From the NCBI GenBank assembly GCA_963457665.1, contig OY735224.1, positions 50,568,311 through 50,632,310 on the forward strand: a stretch of 64,000 nt of DNA. Reading direction: 5' to 3'. Position numbers and translations under genes: made by a program. Shown piece after piece: positions 47,819 through 57,129 of this stretch. Below the pieces are notes generated by a model. That model worked only from the letters and a program-made list of their open reading frames with translations. It did no database searches and was not told where the DNA came from. How positions within the stretch are numbered: the stretch's first letter is position 1; each line of letters begins with the position of its first letter. The DNA is from Thysanoteuthis rhombus. Its lineage: Eukaryota > Mollusca > Cephalopoda > Oegopsida > Thysanoteuthidae.

Positions 47819-48345
47819 AGCCTATCAATGTTCAAATCTTGGTGGCAAAGATAAACCAAGATACTATTCACAGCCAGCATACATATAATCTCTGAAATCA
47901 CGACATTTATATTAGCTGCAATGGCCAAAACTATACCTAATGTCAATGTAATGACAATCAAAAATGCAAAGGCAATAAGTAGAAGGCGATGCTTTAGCTT
48001 CATCCTCTGGTTCACTGCAGAAGTATTGCTAGGCAATATTGGTCGAGGAAGATCAACCAGATTAGCTGTTGCTATGGTAGGTGTTGAAGCTTCCTCAATC
48101 CTAGGTGATAGTTGACCGAAGTTCACCCGGTAATTAGGAGCCTCTACCATCGGTAGAACAGTACCAACGGATGTTGAGGCTCCCTCTATGCCTGGCAACG
48201 GTCTCTCAATATCCAGCGTGCACATTGGAGGACTCATAGCGATGGGTGGGTCCTCACCCACCTCTATGATGAAGGGGGTAATGGCCACTTCGATTGTCTC
48301 TGATGCTGCGGATGGTTTGGTTGGCTGGCTTCTTTTGTTGCTCAT
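47815..48345 (-). CDS. ORF A copy 16, intact, 176 aa
   Basis: Close to copies 11 and 13, with 'QPTKPSA' and 'SNTSAV'. 'NINVV/AVNS' tail. Confidence 0.55.
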   Translation of the reverse strand: MSNKRSQPTKPSAASETIEVAITPFIIEVGEDPPIAMSPPMCTLDIERPLPGIEGASTSVGTVLPMVEAPNYRVNFGQLSPRIEEASTPTIATANLVDLPRPILPSNTSAVNQRMKLKHRLLLIAFAFLIVITLTLGIVLAIAANINVVISEIICMLAVNSILVYLCHQDLNIDRL

Positions 48346-48669
48346 GTTGGACTGTTTTTCTTGATATGATATATACGATTAATTTTTGTTAAGCTATTGA
48401 ATTGTTTTTGAGAGGAGAAAAACTGGGATCGATGCAATTTTAACAGTAAATGAAAGCAATCTTTATAATATTGTCGATAAAACAAAAATTTTGCACAGTG
48501 TTCTTCCGATACGGCAGAACATTAAGATGACGTTAAGTTGTCATGGTGAGAACGTTTACTGATCATAAGGAAATAAGCTTGACCATATTTGGAAACGTTT
48601 TCGTCGATTAAATTTCATAGCTATGTCATGATGATGATGATCATCATCATTATCATCAGTCTTTTAGCA

Positions 48670-49052
48670 TCAGTCGTTTGACATAGACCTCCCCAGGATT
48701 TGCCACACTTCTCTATGATGGGCGTCACAGAGCCAGTAGTTCCTGAACTTGTCTAGCGCGTCTTTCCATCGAACATTTTTCCGGCCTCAGTTGCACATGT
48801 GGTGTCAGGGGATCCATGTTGTGAGTCTTGATCTCCATCGATTGTCTCCATTCTTGCAAAATGGCCAGCCCACCGCCATTTGAGATTTTTCATAGATTCT
48901 ATGATGTCTCTAAGTCTTGTCTTTTCCCGGATGTACTGTGTTGTTTTGTGGTCTTTCCACGTGAGGCCCAGCATTATTCTTTCATGTGCACGTTGCATGG
49001 TTCCCAAGTCTATAATGAAGAGGGTAATGGCCACTTTTGAGAAAATATTCAA
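48670..49052 (-). pseudogene. ORF B copy 16, frameshifted LINE RT fragment
   Basis: Same deletion as copies 10, 12 and 15, with 'GHFARM'. Confidence 0.85.
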
Positions 49053-49579
49053 AGCCTATCAATGTTCAAATCTTGGTGGCAAAGATAAACCAAGATACTA
49101 TTCACAGCCAGCATACATATAATCTCTGAAATCACGACATTTATATTAGCTGCAATGGCCAAAACTATACCTAATGTCAATGTAATGACAATCAAAAATG
49201 CAAAGGCAATAAGTAGAAGGCGATGCTTTAGCTTCATCCTCTGGTTCACTGCAGAAGTATTGCTAGGCAATATTGGTCGAGGAAGATCAACCAGATTAGC
49301 TGTTGCTATGGTAGGTGTTGAAGCTTCCTCAATCCTAGGTGATAGTTGACCGAAGTTCACCCGGTAATTAGGAGCCTCTACCATCGGTAGAACAGTACCA
49401 ACGGATGTTGAGGCTCCCTCTATGCCTGGCAACGGTCTCTCAATATCCAGCGTGCACATTGGAGGACTCATAGCGATGGGTGGGTCCTCACCCACCTCTA
49501 TGATGAAGGGGGTAATGGCCACTTCGATTGTCTCTGATGCTGCGGATGGTTCGGTTGGCTGGCTTCTTTTGTTGCTCAT
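49049..49579 (-). CDS. ORF A copy 17, intact, 176 aa
   Basis: Differs from copy 16 by Lys to Glu at residue 10 ('QPTEPSA'). The two units are direct neighbours, 1,234 bp apart. Confidence 0.55.
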   Translation of the reverse strand: MSNKRSQPTEPSAASETIEVAITPFIIEVGEDPPIAMSPPMCTLDIERPLPGIEGASTSVGTVLPMVEAPNYRVNFGQLSPRIEEASTPTIATANLVDLPRPILPSNTSAVNQRMKLKHRLLLIAFAFLIVITLTLGIVLAIAANINVVISEIICMLAVNSILVYLCHQDLNIDRL

Positions 49580-49903
49580 GTTGGACTGTTTTTCTTGATA
49601 TGATATATACGATTAATTTTTGTTAAGCTATTGAATTGTTTTTGAGAGGAGAAAAACTGGGATCGATGCAATTTTAACAGTAAATGAAAGCAATCTTTAT
49701 AATATTGTCGATAAAACAAGAATTTTGCACAGTGTTCTTCCGATACGGCAGAACATTAAGATGACGTTAAATTGTCATGGAGAGAATGTTTACCGATCAT
49801 AAGGAAATAAGCTTGACCATATTTGGAAACGTTTTCATCGATTAAATTTCATAGCTATGTCATGATGATGATGATCATCATCATTATCATCAGTCTTTTA
49901 GCA

Positions 49904-50287
49904 TCAGTCGTTTGACATAGACCTCCCCAGGATTTGCCACACTTCTCTATGATGGGCGTCACGGAGCCAGTAGTTCCTGAACTTGTCTAGCGCGTCTTTC
50001 CATCGAACATTTTTCCGGCCTCGGTTGCACTTGTGGTCTTGAAGGATCCATGTTGTGAGTCTTGATCTCCATCGATTGTCTGCCATTCTTGCAAAATGGC
50101 CAGCCCACAGCCATTTGAGATTTTTCATAGATTCTATGATGTCTCTAAGTCTTGTCTTTTCCCGGATGTACTGTGTTGTTTTGTGGTCTCCCAATGTGAG
50201 ACCCAGCATTATTCTTTCATGTGCACGTTGCATGGTTCCCACGTCTATGATGAAGTGGGTAATGGCTACTTTTGAGAAAATATTCAA
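49904..50287 (-). pseudogene. ORF B copy 17, open LINE RT fragment
   Basis: As copies 11 and 13 of ORF B except 'DHKCNRG' (Met to Lys). Confidence 0.85.
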
Positions 50288-50814
50288 AGCCTATCAATGT
50301 TCAAATCTTGGTGGCAAAGATAAACCAAGATACTATTCACAGCCAGCATACATATAATCTCTGAAATCACGACATTTATATTAGCTGCAATGGCCAAAAC
50401 TATACTTAATGTCAATGCAATGACAATCAAAAATGCCAAGGCAATAAGTAGAAGGCGATACTTTAGCTTCATCCTCTGGTTCACTGCAGAAGTATTGCTA
50501 GGCAATATTGGTCGATGGAGATGAACCCGATTAGCTGTTGCTATGGTAGGCGTTGAAGCTTCCTCAATCCTAGGTGATAGTTGACCGAAGTTCACCCGGT
50601 AAGTAGGAGCCTCTACCATCGGTAGAACAGTACCAACGGATGTTGAGGCTCCCTCTATGCCTGGCAACGGTCTCTCAATATCCAGCGTGCACATTGGAGG
50701 ACTCATAGCGATGGGTGGGTCCTCACCCACCTCTATGATGAAGGGGGTAATGGCCACTTCGATTGTCTCTGATGCTGCGGATGGTTTGGTTGGCTGGCTT
50801 CTTTTGTTGCTCAT
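50284..50814 (-). CDS. ORF A copy 18, intact, 176 aa
   Basis: 'QPTKPSA', 'LKYRLLL' and 'ALTLSIVL'. 'NINVV/AVNS' tail ending 'NIDRL'. It is the open counterpart of the nonsense copies 12 and 14 in the dimer pattern. Confidence 0.55.
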   Translation of the reverse strand: MSNKRSQPTKPSAASETIEVAITPFIIEVGEDPPIAMSPPMCTLDIERPLPGIEGASTSVGTVLPMVEAPTYRVNFGQLSPRIEEASTPTIATANRVHLHRPILPSNTSAVNQRMKLKYRLLLIALAFLIVIALTLSIVLAIAANINVVISEIICMLAVNSILVYLCHQDLNIDRL

Positions 50815-51141
50815 GTTGGACTGTTTTTCTTGATATGATATATACGATTAATTTTTGTTAAGCTATTGAATTGTTTTTGAGAGGAGAAAAACTGGGATCG
50901 ATGCAATTTTAACTGTAAATGAAAGCAATCTTTATGATATTGTCGATAAAACAAAAATTTTGCACAGTGTTCTTCCGATACGGCAGAACATTAAGATGAC
51001 GTTAAGTTGTCATGGTGAGAACGTTTACCGATCATAAGGAAATAAGCTTGACCATATTTGGAAACGTTTTCATCGATTAAATTTCATAGCTATGTCATGA
51101 TGATGATGATCATCATCATCATTATCATCAGTCTTTTAGCA

Positions 51142-51510
51142 TCAGTCGTTTGACATAGACCTCCCCAGGATTTGCCACACTTCTCTATGATGGGCGTCAC
51201 AGAGCCAGTAGTTCCTGAACTTGTCTAGCGCGTCTTTCCATCGAACATTTTTCCGGCCTCGGTTGCACATGTGGTGTCGGGGAATCCATGTTGTGAGTCT
51301 TGATCTCCATCGATTGTCTCCATTGTTGCAAGATGGCCAGCCCACCACCATCTGAGATTTTTCATAGATTCTATGATGTCTCTAAGTCTTGTCTTTTCCC
51401 GGATGTACTGTGTTGTTTTGTGGTCTCTCCATGTGAGACCCAGCATTATTCTTTCATGTGCACGTTGCATGGTTCCCACGTCTATGATGAGGGGGGGTAA
51501 TGGCCACTTT
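51142..51510 (-). pseudogene. ORF B copy 18, doubly frame-altered LINE RT fragment
   Basis: An enlarged G-run shifts the start, and the one-base 'gtctccattg' deletion splits the core into overlapping frames at 51225-51479 and 51142-51351. Confidence 0.84.
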
Positions 51511-51521
51511 TGAGAAAATAT

Positions 51522-52052
51522 TCAAAGCCTCTCAATGTTCAAATCTTGGTGGCAAAGATAAACCAATATAGAATACATAGCCAGCATACATATAATTTCA
51601 GAAATCACGACATATATAGTAGCTGCAATGGCCAAAACTATACTTAATGTCAATGCAATGACAATCAAAAATGCCAGGGCAATAAGTAGAAGGCGATGCT
51701 TTAGCTTCATCCTCTGATTCACTGCAGAAGTATTGCTAGGCAATATTGGTCGATGGAGATGAACCCGATTAGCTGCCGCTATGGTAGATGTTGAAGCTTC
51801 CTCAATCGTAGGTGATAGTTGACTGAAGTTCACCCAGAGAGAAGGAGCCTCTACCACAGCTAGGACAGTACCAACGGATGTTGAGGCTCCCTCTATGCCT
51901 GGCAACGGTCTCTCAATATCCAGCGTGCACATTGGAGGACTCATAGCGATGGGTGGGTCCTCACCCACCTCTATGATTAAGGGGGTAATGGCCACTTCGA
52001 TTGTCTCTGATGCTGCGGATGGTTTGGTTGGCTGGCTTCTTTTGTTGCTCAT
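51522..52052 (-). CDS. ORF A copy 19, intact, 176 aa
   Basis: Right-edge variant with 'VLAVVEAPSLWVNFSQL', 'SPTIEEASTSTIAAANRV' and the 'TIYVV/LAMYS' tail. 'SLWVNF' recalls the left edge copy ('LSPWVNF'). Confidence 0.55.
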   Translation of the reverse strand: MSNKRSQPTKPSAASETIEVAITPLIIEVGEDPPIAMSPPMCTLDIERPLPGIEGASTSVGTVLAVVEAPSLWVNFSQLSPTIEEASTSTIAAANRVHLHRPILPSNTSAVNQRMKLKHRLLLIALAFLIVIALTLSIVLAIAATIYVVISEIICMLAMYSILVYLCHQDLNIERL

Positions 52053-52376
52053 GTTGGACTGTTTTTCTTGATATGATATATACGATTAATTTTTGTTAAG
52101 CTATTGAATTGTTTTTGAGAGGAGAAAAACTGGGATCGATGCAATTTTAACAGTAAATGAAAGCAATCTTTATGATATTGTCGATAAAACAAAAATTTTG
52201 CACAGTGTTCTTCCGATACGGCAGAACATTAAGATGACGTTAAGTTGTCATGGTGAGAACGTTTACCGATCATAAGGAAATAAGCTTGACCATATTTGGA
52301 AACGTTTTCATTGATTAAATTTCATAGCTATGTCATGATGATGATGATCATCATCATTATCATCAGTCTTTTAGCA

Positions 52377-52824
52377 TCAGTCGTTTGACATAGACCTCCC
52401 CAGGATTTGCTACACATCTCTATGATGGGCGTCACGGAGCCAGTAGTTCCTGAACTTGTCTAGCGCGTCTTTCCATCGAACATTTTTCCGGCCTCAGTTG
52501 CACATGTGGTGTCGGGGGATCCATGTTGTGAGTCTTGATCTCCATCGATTGTCTGCCAATGTTGCAAGATGGCCAGCCCACCACCATTTGAGATTTTTCA
52601 TAGATTATATGATGTCTAAGTCTTGTCTTTTCCCGGATGTACTGTGTTGTTTTGTGGTCTCTCCTTGTGAGGCCCAGCATTATTCTTTCATGTGCATGTT
52701 GCATGGTTCCCACGTCTATGATGAAGGGGGTAATGGCCACTTTTGAGAAAATATTCAAAGCCTCTAAATGTTCAAATCTTGGTGGCAAAGATAAACCAAT
52801 ATAGAATACATAGCCAGCATACAT
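52377..52824 (-). pseudogene. ORF B copy 19, frameshifted LINE RT fragment
   Basis: A two-base deletion ('gatgtctaag' for 'gatgtctctaag') breaks the frame after 'REKTRL'. Because the preceding ORF A ends early, this frame runs upstream into the ORF A tail as 'PPRFEHLEALNIFSK'. Confidence 0.84.
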
Positions 52825-53285
52825 ATAATTTCAGAAATCACGACATATATAGTAGCTGCAATGGCCAAAACTATACCTAATGTCAATGTAATGACAATCA
52901 AAAATGCCAAGGCAATAATAAGAAGGCGATGCTTTAGCTTCATCCTCTGGTTCACTGCAGAAGTATTGCTAGGCAATATTGGTCGAGGAAGATGAACCCG
53001 ATTAGCTGCCGTTATGGTAGATGTTGAAGCTTCCTCAATCCTAGGTGATAGTTGACTGAAGATCACCCAGAGAGAAGGAGCCTCTACCACAGCTAGGACA
53101 TTACCAACAGATGTTGAGGCTCCTTCTACGCCTGGCAACAGTCTCTCAATATCCAGCGTGCACATTGGAGGACTCATAGCGATGGGTGGGTCCTCACCCA
53201 CCTCTATGATAAAGGGTGTAATGGACATTTCGACGGTTTCTGATGCTGCGGATGGTTCGGTTGGCTGGCTTCTTTTGTTGCTCAT
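52764..53285 (-). CDS. ORF A copy 20, intact, 173 aa, most diverged full-length copy
   Basis: Right-edge copy with 'ETVEMSITPFIIEV', 'VGNVLAVVEAPSLWVIF' and 'STITAANRVHL', and early TAG after 'QDLNI'. The upstream spacer (53286-53560) also differs from central units ('gtcgttggacatagaccctc', 'aaaagacaaaaactggg'). Confidence 0.55.
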   Translation of the reverse strand: MSNKRSQPTEPSAASETVEMSITPFIIEVGEDPPIAMSPPMCTLDIERLLPGVEGASTSVGNVLAVVEAPSLWVIFSQLSPRIEEASTSTITAANRVHLPRPILPSNTSAVNQRMKLKHRLLIIALAFLIVITLTLGIVLAIAATIYVVISEIICMLAMYSILVYLCHQDLNI

Positions 53286-53560
53286 GTTGGACTGTTTTTC
53301 TTGATACGATATGTTCAGTTGATTTTTGTTAACTGCTATTGAATTTGTTTTGAAAAGACAAAAACTGGGTTCAATGCAATCTTAACAGTAAATGGAAGAA
53401 ATCTTTATACTATTGTTGATAAAACAAGAATTTTGCACAGTTTTCATCCGATACGGCAAAACATTAAGATGACGTTGGGTTGTCATGGTGAGAACGTTTA
53501 CCGATCGTATGGAAATAAGCTTGACTATATTTGGAGACGTTTTCATGGATTATATTTCAT

Positions 53561-53890
53561 GGCTATGTCATGATGATGATGATGATCATCATCATCATCA
53601 GTCTTTTATTATCCGTCGTTGGACATAGACCCTCCCCAGGATTTGCCACACTGCTTCATCATTATTCTTTCATATGCATGTTGCATGGTTCCTTGCTTAC
53701 GAGTCTGTCTCTTGGTTAAGTTCTATGTTCCAGCTCCATAAGCGATTATTGGGAGGATGCATTGGTTATACACCCTTCTCTTTAGGATTAATGGGATCCT
53801 ATTATTTTTGAGGGTTGTGCTTGCTCTGCCAAAGGCTTGCCATCCTAGTGTGATTCTCTGCTTGATTCCTTCTTCTTTTGAGGGTTTCAT
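53561..53890 (-). pseudogene. LINE reverse-transcriptase fragment at the array's right edge
   Basis: On the minus strand a single frame reads 'GIKQRITLGWQAFGRA', 'RIPLILKRRVYNQCILP', 'AYGAGT', a TAG, then 'GTMQHAYERIM'. This is the RT region just upstream of that kept in ORF B, with the typical 'W.AF' and 'K..VYNQCILP...YG' words of non-LTR RTs. Most of the ORF B part is deleted: 'ERIM' is followed almost at once by 'GKSWGGSMSND' and the trinucleotide tail. It extends further 5' into the LINE than any array unit, so it marks the founding insertion or a sister copy. The microsatellite-like tail suggests an RTE-type element, but the clade is not certain. Confidence 0.82.
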
Positions 53891-55000
53891 TGAGATCATT
53901 TTTTCAATCTTTTCTTCTTATTACATTGAAAAAAGTTGTTAAAAAACATTGGATTATTTCTTATGTGGCTTCCCTTCAAGGCTTGGTTATAAACACTTTG
54001 GAAAATCAATCCTTTTTTTTATTACATTCAAGAAAGTTGCTAAAAACCATTGAAACATTTCTTCTGAGGCTTCTCTTCAAGGCTTGGTTATGAACACTCG
54101 ATATTCAATCCTTTATTTTAATTACAATCAAGAAAGTTGTTAAAAACCATTGAAACATTTCTTCTGAGGCTTCCCTTCAAGGCTTGGTTATGAACACATT
54201 GGATATTCAATCCTTTATTTTAATTACATTCAAGAAAGTTGTTAAAACCATTGAAACATTCCTTCTGAAGCTTCTCTTCAAGGCTTGGTTATGAACACTT
54301 TGGATATTCAATCCTTTATTTTAATTACAATCAAGAAATTTGTTAAAAACCATTGAAACATTTCTTCTGAGGCTTCCCTTCAAGGCTTGGTTATGAACAC
54401 ATTGGATATTCAATCCTTTATTTTAATTACATTCAAGAAAGTTGTTAAAACCATTGAAACATTCCTTCTGAGGCTTCTCTTCAAGGCTTGGTTATGAACA
54501 CTTTGGATATTCAATCCTTTATTTTAATTACAATCAAGAAAGTTGTTAAAAACCATTGAAACATTTCTTCTGAGGCTTCCCTTCAAGGCTTGGTTATGAA
54601 CACATTGGATATTCAATCCTTTATTTTAATTACATTCAAGAAAGTTGTTAAAACCATTGAAACATTCCTTCTAAGGCTTCTCTTCAAGGCTTGGTTATGA
54701 ACACTTTGGATATTCAATCCTTTATTTTAATTACATTCAAGAAAGTTTTTAGAACCATTGAAACATTCCTTCTGAGGCTTCTCTTCAAGGCTTGGTTATG
54801 AACACTTTGGATATTCAATCCTTTATTTTAATTACAATCAAGAAAGTTGTTAAAAACCATTGAAACATTTCTTCTGAGGCTTCCTTTCAAGGCTTGGTTA
54901 TGAACACTTTGGAAAATCAAGCCTTTTTTTTTATAACTTTCAAGAAATTGTTAAAAAATATTGAAACATTTCTTTCGAGGCTTCCTTTCAAGGCTGGGTT

Positions 55001-57000
55001 ATGAACACTTTGGATAATCAATCCTTTTTTTTATTACATTCAACAAAGTTGTTAAAAACCATTCAAAACATTGCTTCTGTGGCTTCCCCTGAAGGCTTGG
55101 TTATGAACACTTTTGATAATCAATCCTTTTCTTTATTACATTCAAGAAAGATGTTAAAAACCATTGAAACATATCTTCTAAGTCTTCCCTTCAAGGCTTG
55201 GTTATGAACACCTTTGAAAATCATCCATTTCTTTTTATTACATTTAGGAATATTGTTAAAAACATTTGAATCATTGCTTTTGTGGCTTCCCTTCAAGGCA
55301 GAGTTTTGAAGATTTTTGTAAATCAATCCTTTTTTTTATTACATTCAGGAAATTGTTAAAAACCATTGGAACATTTTTTTCTAGCCTTCCCTTCAAGGCT
55401 TGGTTATGAACACTTTGGAAAATCAATCCTTTTGTTTTATTACATTCAAGAAAGTTGTTAAAAACCATTGAAACATTCCTTCTGAGGTTTCTTTTCAAGG
55501 CTTGGTCATGAACACTTTGGATAATCAATCCTTTTTTTTAATTACATTCAAGAAAGTTGTTAAAAACCATTGAAACATTGCTTCTGAGGCATCCCTTGAA
55601 GGCTTGGTTATGAACACTTTGAGAAATCAAACCTTTTTTTTAATTACATTCAAGAAAGTTGTCAAGAACCATTGAAACATTTCTTCTGAGGCTTCTCCTC
55701 AAGGCTTGGTTAAGAACACTTTTGAAAATCCCTCTTTTTTTTATTACATTCAAGAAAGTTGTTAAAAACCATTGAAAAATGCTTCTGAAGCTTCCCTTCA
55801 ACGCTTGGTTATGAACACTTTGTAAAATTAATCTTTTTTTTTTATTACATTCAAGAAATTTGTTAAAAACGATTGAAACATTTCGTCTGAGGCTTCCCTT
55901 CAAGGCTTGGTTATGAACACTTTCGAAAATCCATCCTTTTTTTTTATTACATTTAAGAAAGTTGTTAAAAACGATTGAAACATTGTTTCTGAGGCTTCCC
56001 TTCCAGGCTTTGTTATGAACACTTTGGAAAATCAATCTTTTTTTTTTATTACATTCAAGAAAGTTGTTAAAAACCATTGAAACATTGCTTCTGAGGCTTC
56101 CCTTCATCGCTTGGTCAAGTACTCAATGGAAAATCAATCCTTTTTTTTTATTACATTCAAGAAAGTTGTTAAAAACCATTGAAACATTGCTTCTGAGGCT
56201 TCCCTTCATCGCTTGGTCAAGTACTCAATGGAAAATCAATCCTTTTTTTTTATTACATTCAAGAAAGTTGTTAAAAACCATTGAAACATTGCTTCTGAGG
56301 CTTCCCTTCAAGGCTTGGTTATGAACACATTGGATATTCAATCCTTTATTTGAATTACATTCAAGAAAGTTGTTAAAACCATTGAAACATTCCTTAAGAG
56401 GCTTCCCTTCAAGGCTTGGTTATGAACACTTTGGATATTCAATCCTTCATTTTAATTACATTCAAGAAAGTTGTTAAAACCATTGAAACATTCTTTCTAA
56501 GGCTTCTCTTCAAGGCTTGGTTATGAACACTTTGGAGAATCACTCCTTTTTTTTATTACATTCAAGAAATTGTTAAAAAATATTGAAACATTTCTTTCGA
56601 GGCTTCCTTTCAAGGCTGGGTTATGAACACTTTGGATAATCAATCCTTTTTTTTATTACATTCAACAAAGTTGTTAAAAAACATTCAAAACATTGCTTCT
56701 GTGGCTTCCCCTGAAGGCTTGGTTATGAACACTTTTGATAATCAATCCTTTTTTTTATTACATTCAAGAAAGATGTTAGAAACCATTGAAACATTGCTTC
56801 TAAGTCTTCCCTTCAAGGCTTGGTTATGAACACCTTGGAAAATCATCCATTTCTTTTTATTACATTTAGGAATATTGTTAAAAACCTTTGAATCATTGCT
56901 TTTGTGGCTTCCCTTCAAGGCAGAGTTTTGAAGACTTTTGTAAATCAATCCTTTTTTTTATTACATTCAGGAAATTGTTAAAAACCATTGGAACATTTTT
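55001..57000. repeat. Higher-order duplication in Sat102 (offset 1,622 bp)
   Basis: A distinctive block ('acattcaacaaagttg', 'cttcccctgaaggc', 'atttaggaatattg', 'aaggcagagttttgaag') at about 55000-55380 recurs at about 56620-57000. Its right half recurs again at about 60380-60560. Confidence 0.82.
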
Positions 57001-57129
57001 TTCTAGGCTTCCCTTCAAGGCTTGGTTATGAACACTTTGGAAAATCAATCCTTTTTTTTGATTACATTCAAGAAAGTTGTCAAAAACCATTGAAACAATT
57101 CTTCTGAGGCTTCTCCTCAAGGCTTGGTT

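Larger units (their letters stand above)
29691..53560 (-). repeat. Macrosatellite: 1,235-bp unit, about 19 units plus a degenerate edge copy
   Basis: ORF A start codons recur every 1,233-1,238 bp from 31052 to 53285. In minus-strand order each unit has a spacer of about 240 bp, ORF A (173-176 codons), ORF B (LINE RT C-terminal piece, about 127 codons), and a short tail ending in a (GAT)n/(ATC)n palindrome. Units are highly similar in the centre and more divergent at both edges. Two ORF A tail sub-types exist: 'TIYVV..MLAMYS' and 'NINVV..MLAVNS'. The left edge copy has an internal deletion joining the ORF A upstream region to the middle of ORF B. Coding tandem arrays of this size are known in other animals (for example D4Z4), but no family relationship is implied. 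Confidence 0.96.

Noticed and set aside
29691-53560. Ribosomal DNA or histone-type tandem gene cluster
   Set aside because: The unit is only 1,235 bp, with no rRNA-like or histone-like sequence on either strand.
53757-54093. Plus-strand ORFs at the LINE/Sat102 junction
   Set aside because: They span antisense LINE sequence and satellite monomers and show no protein family features.
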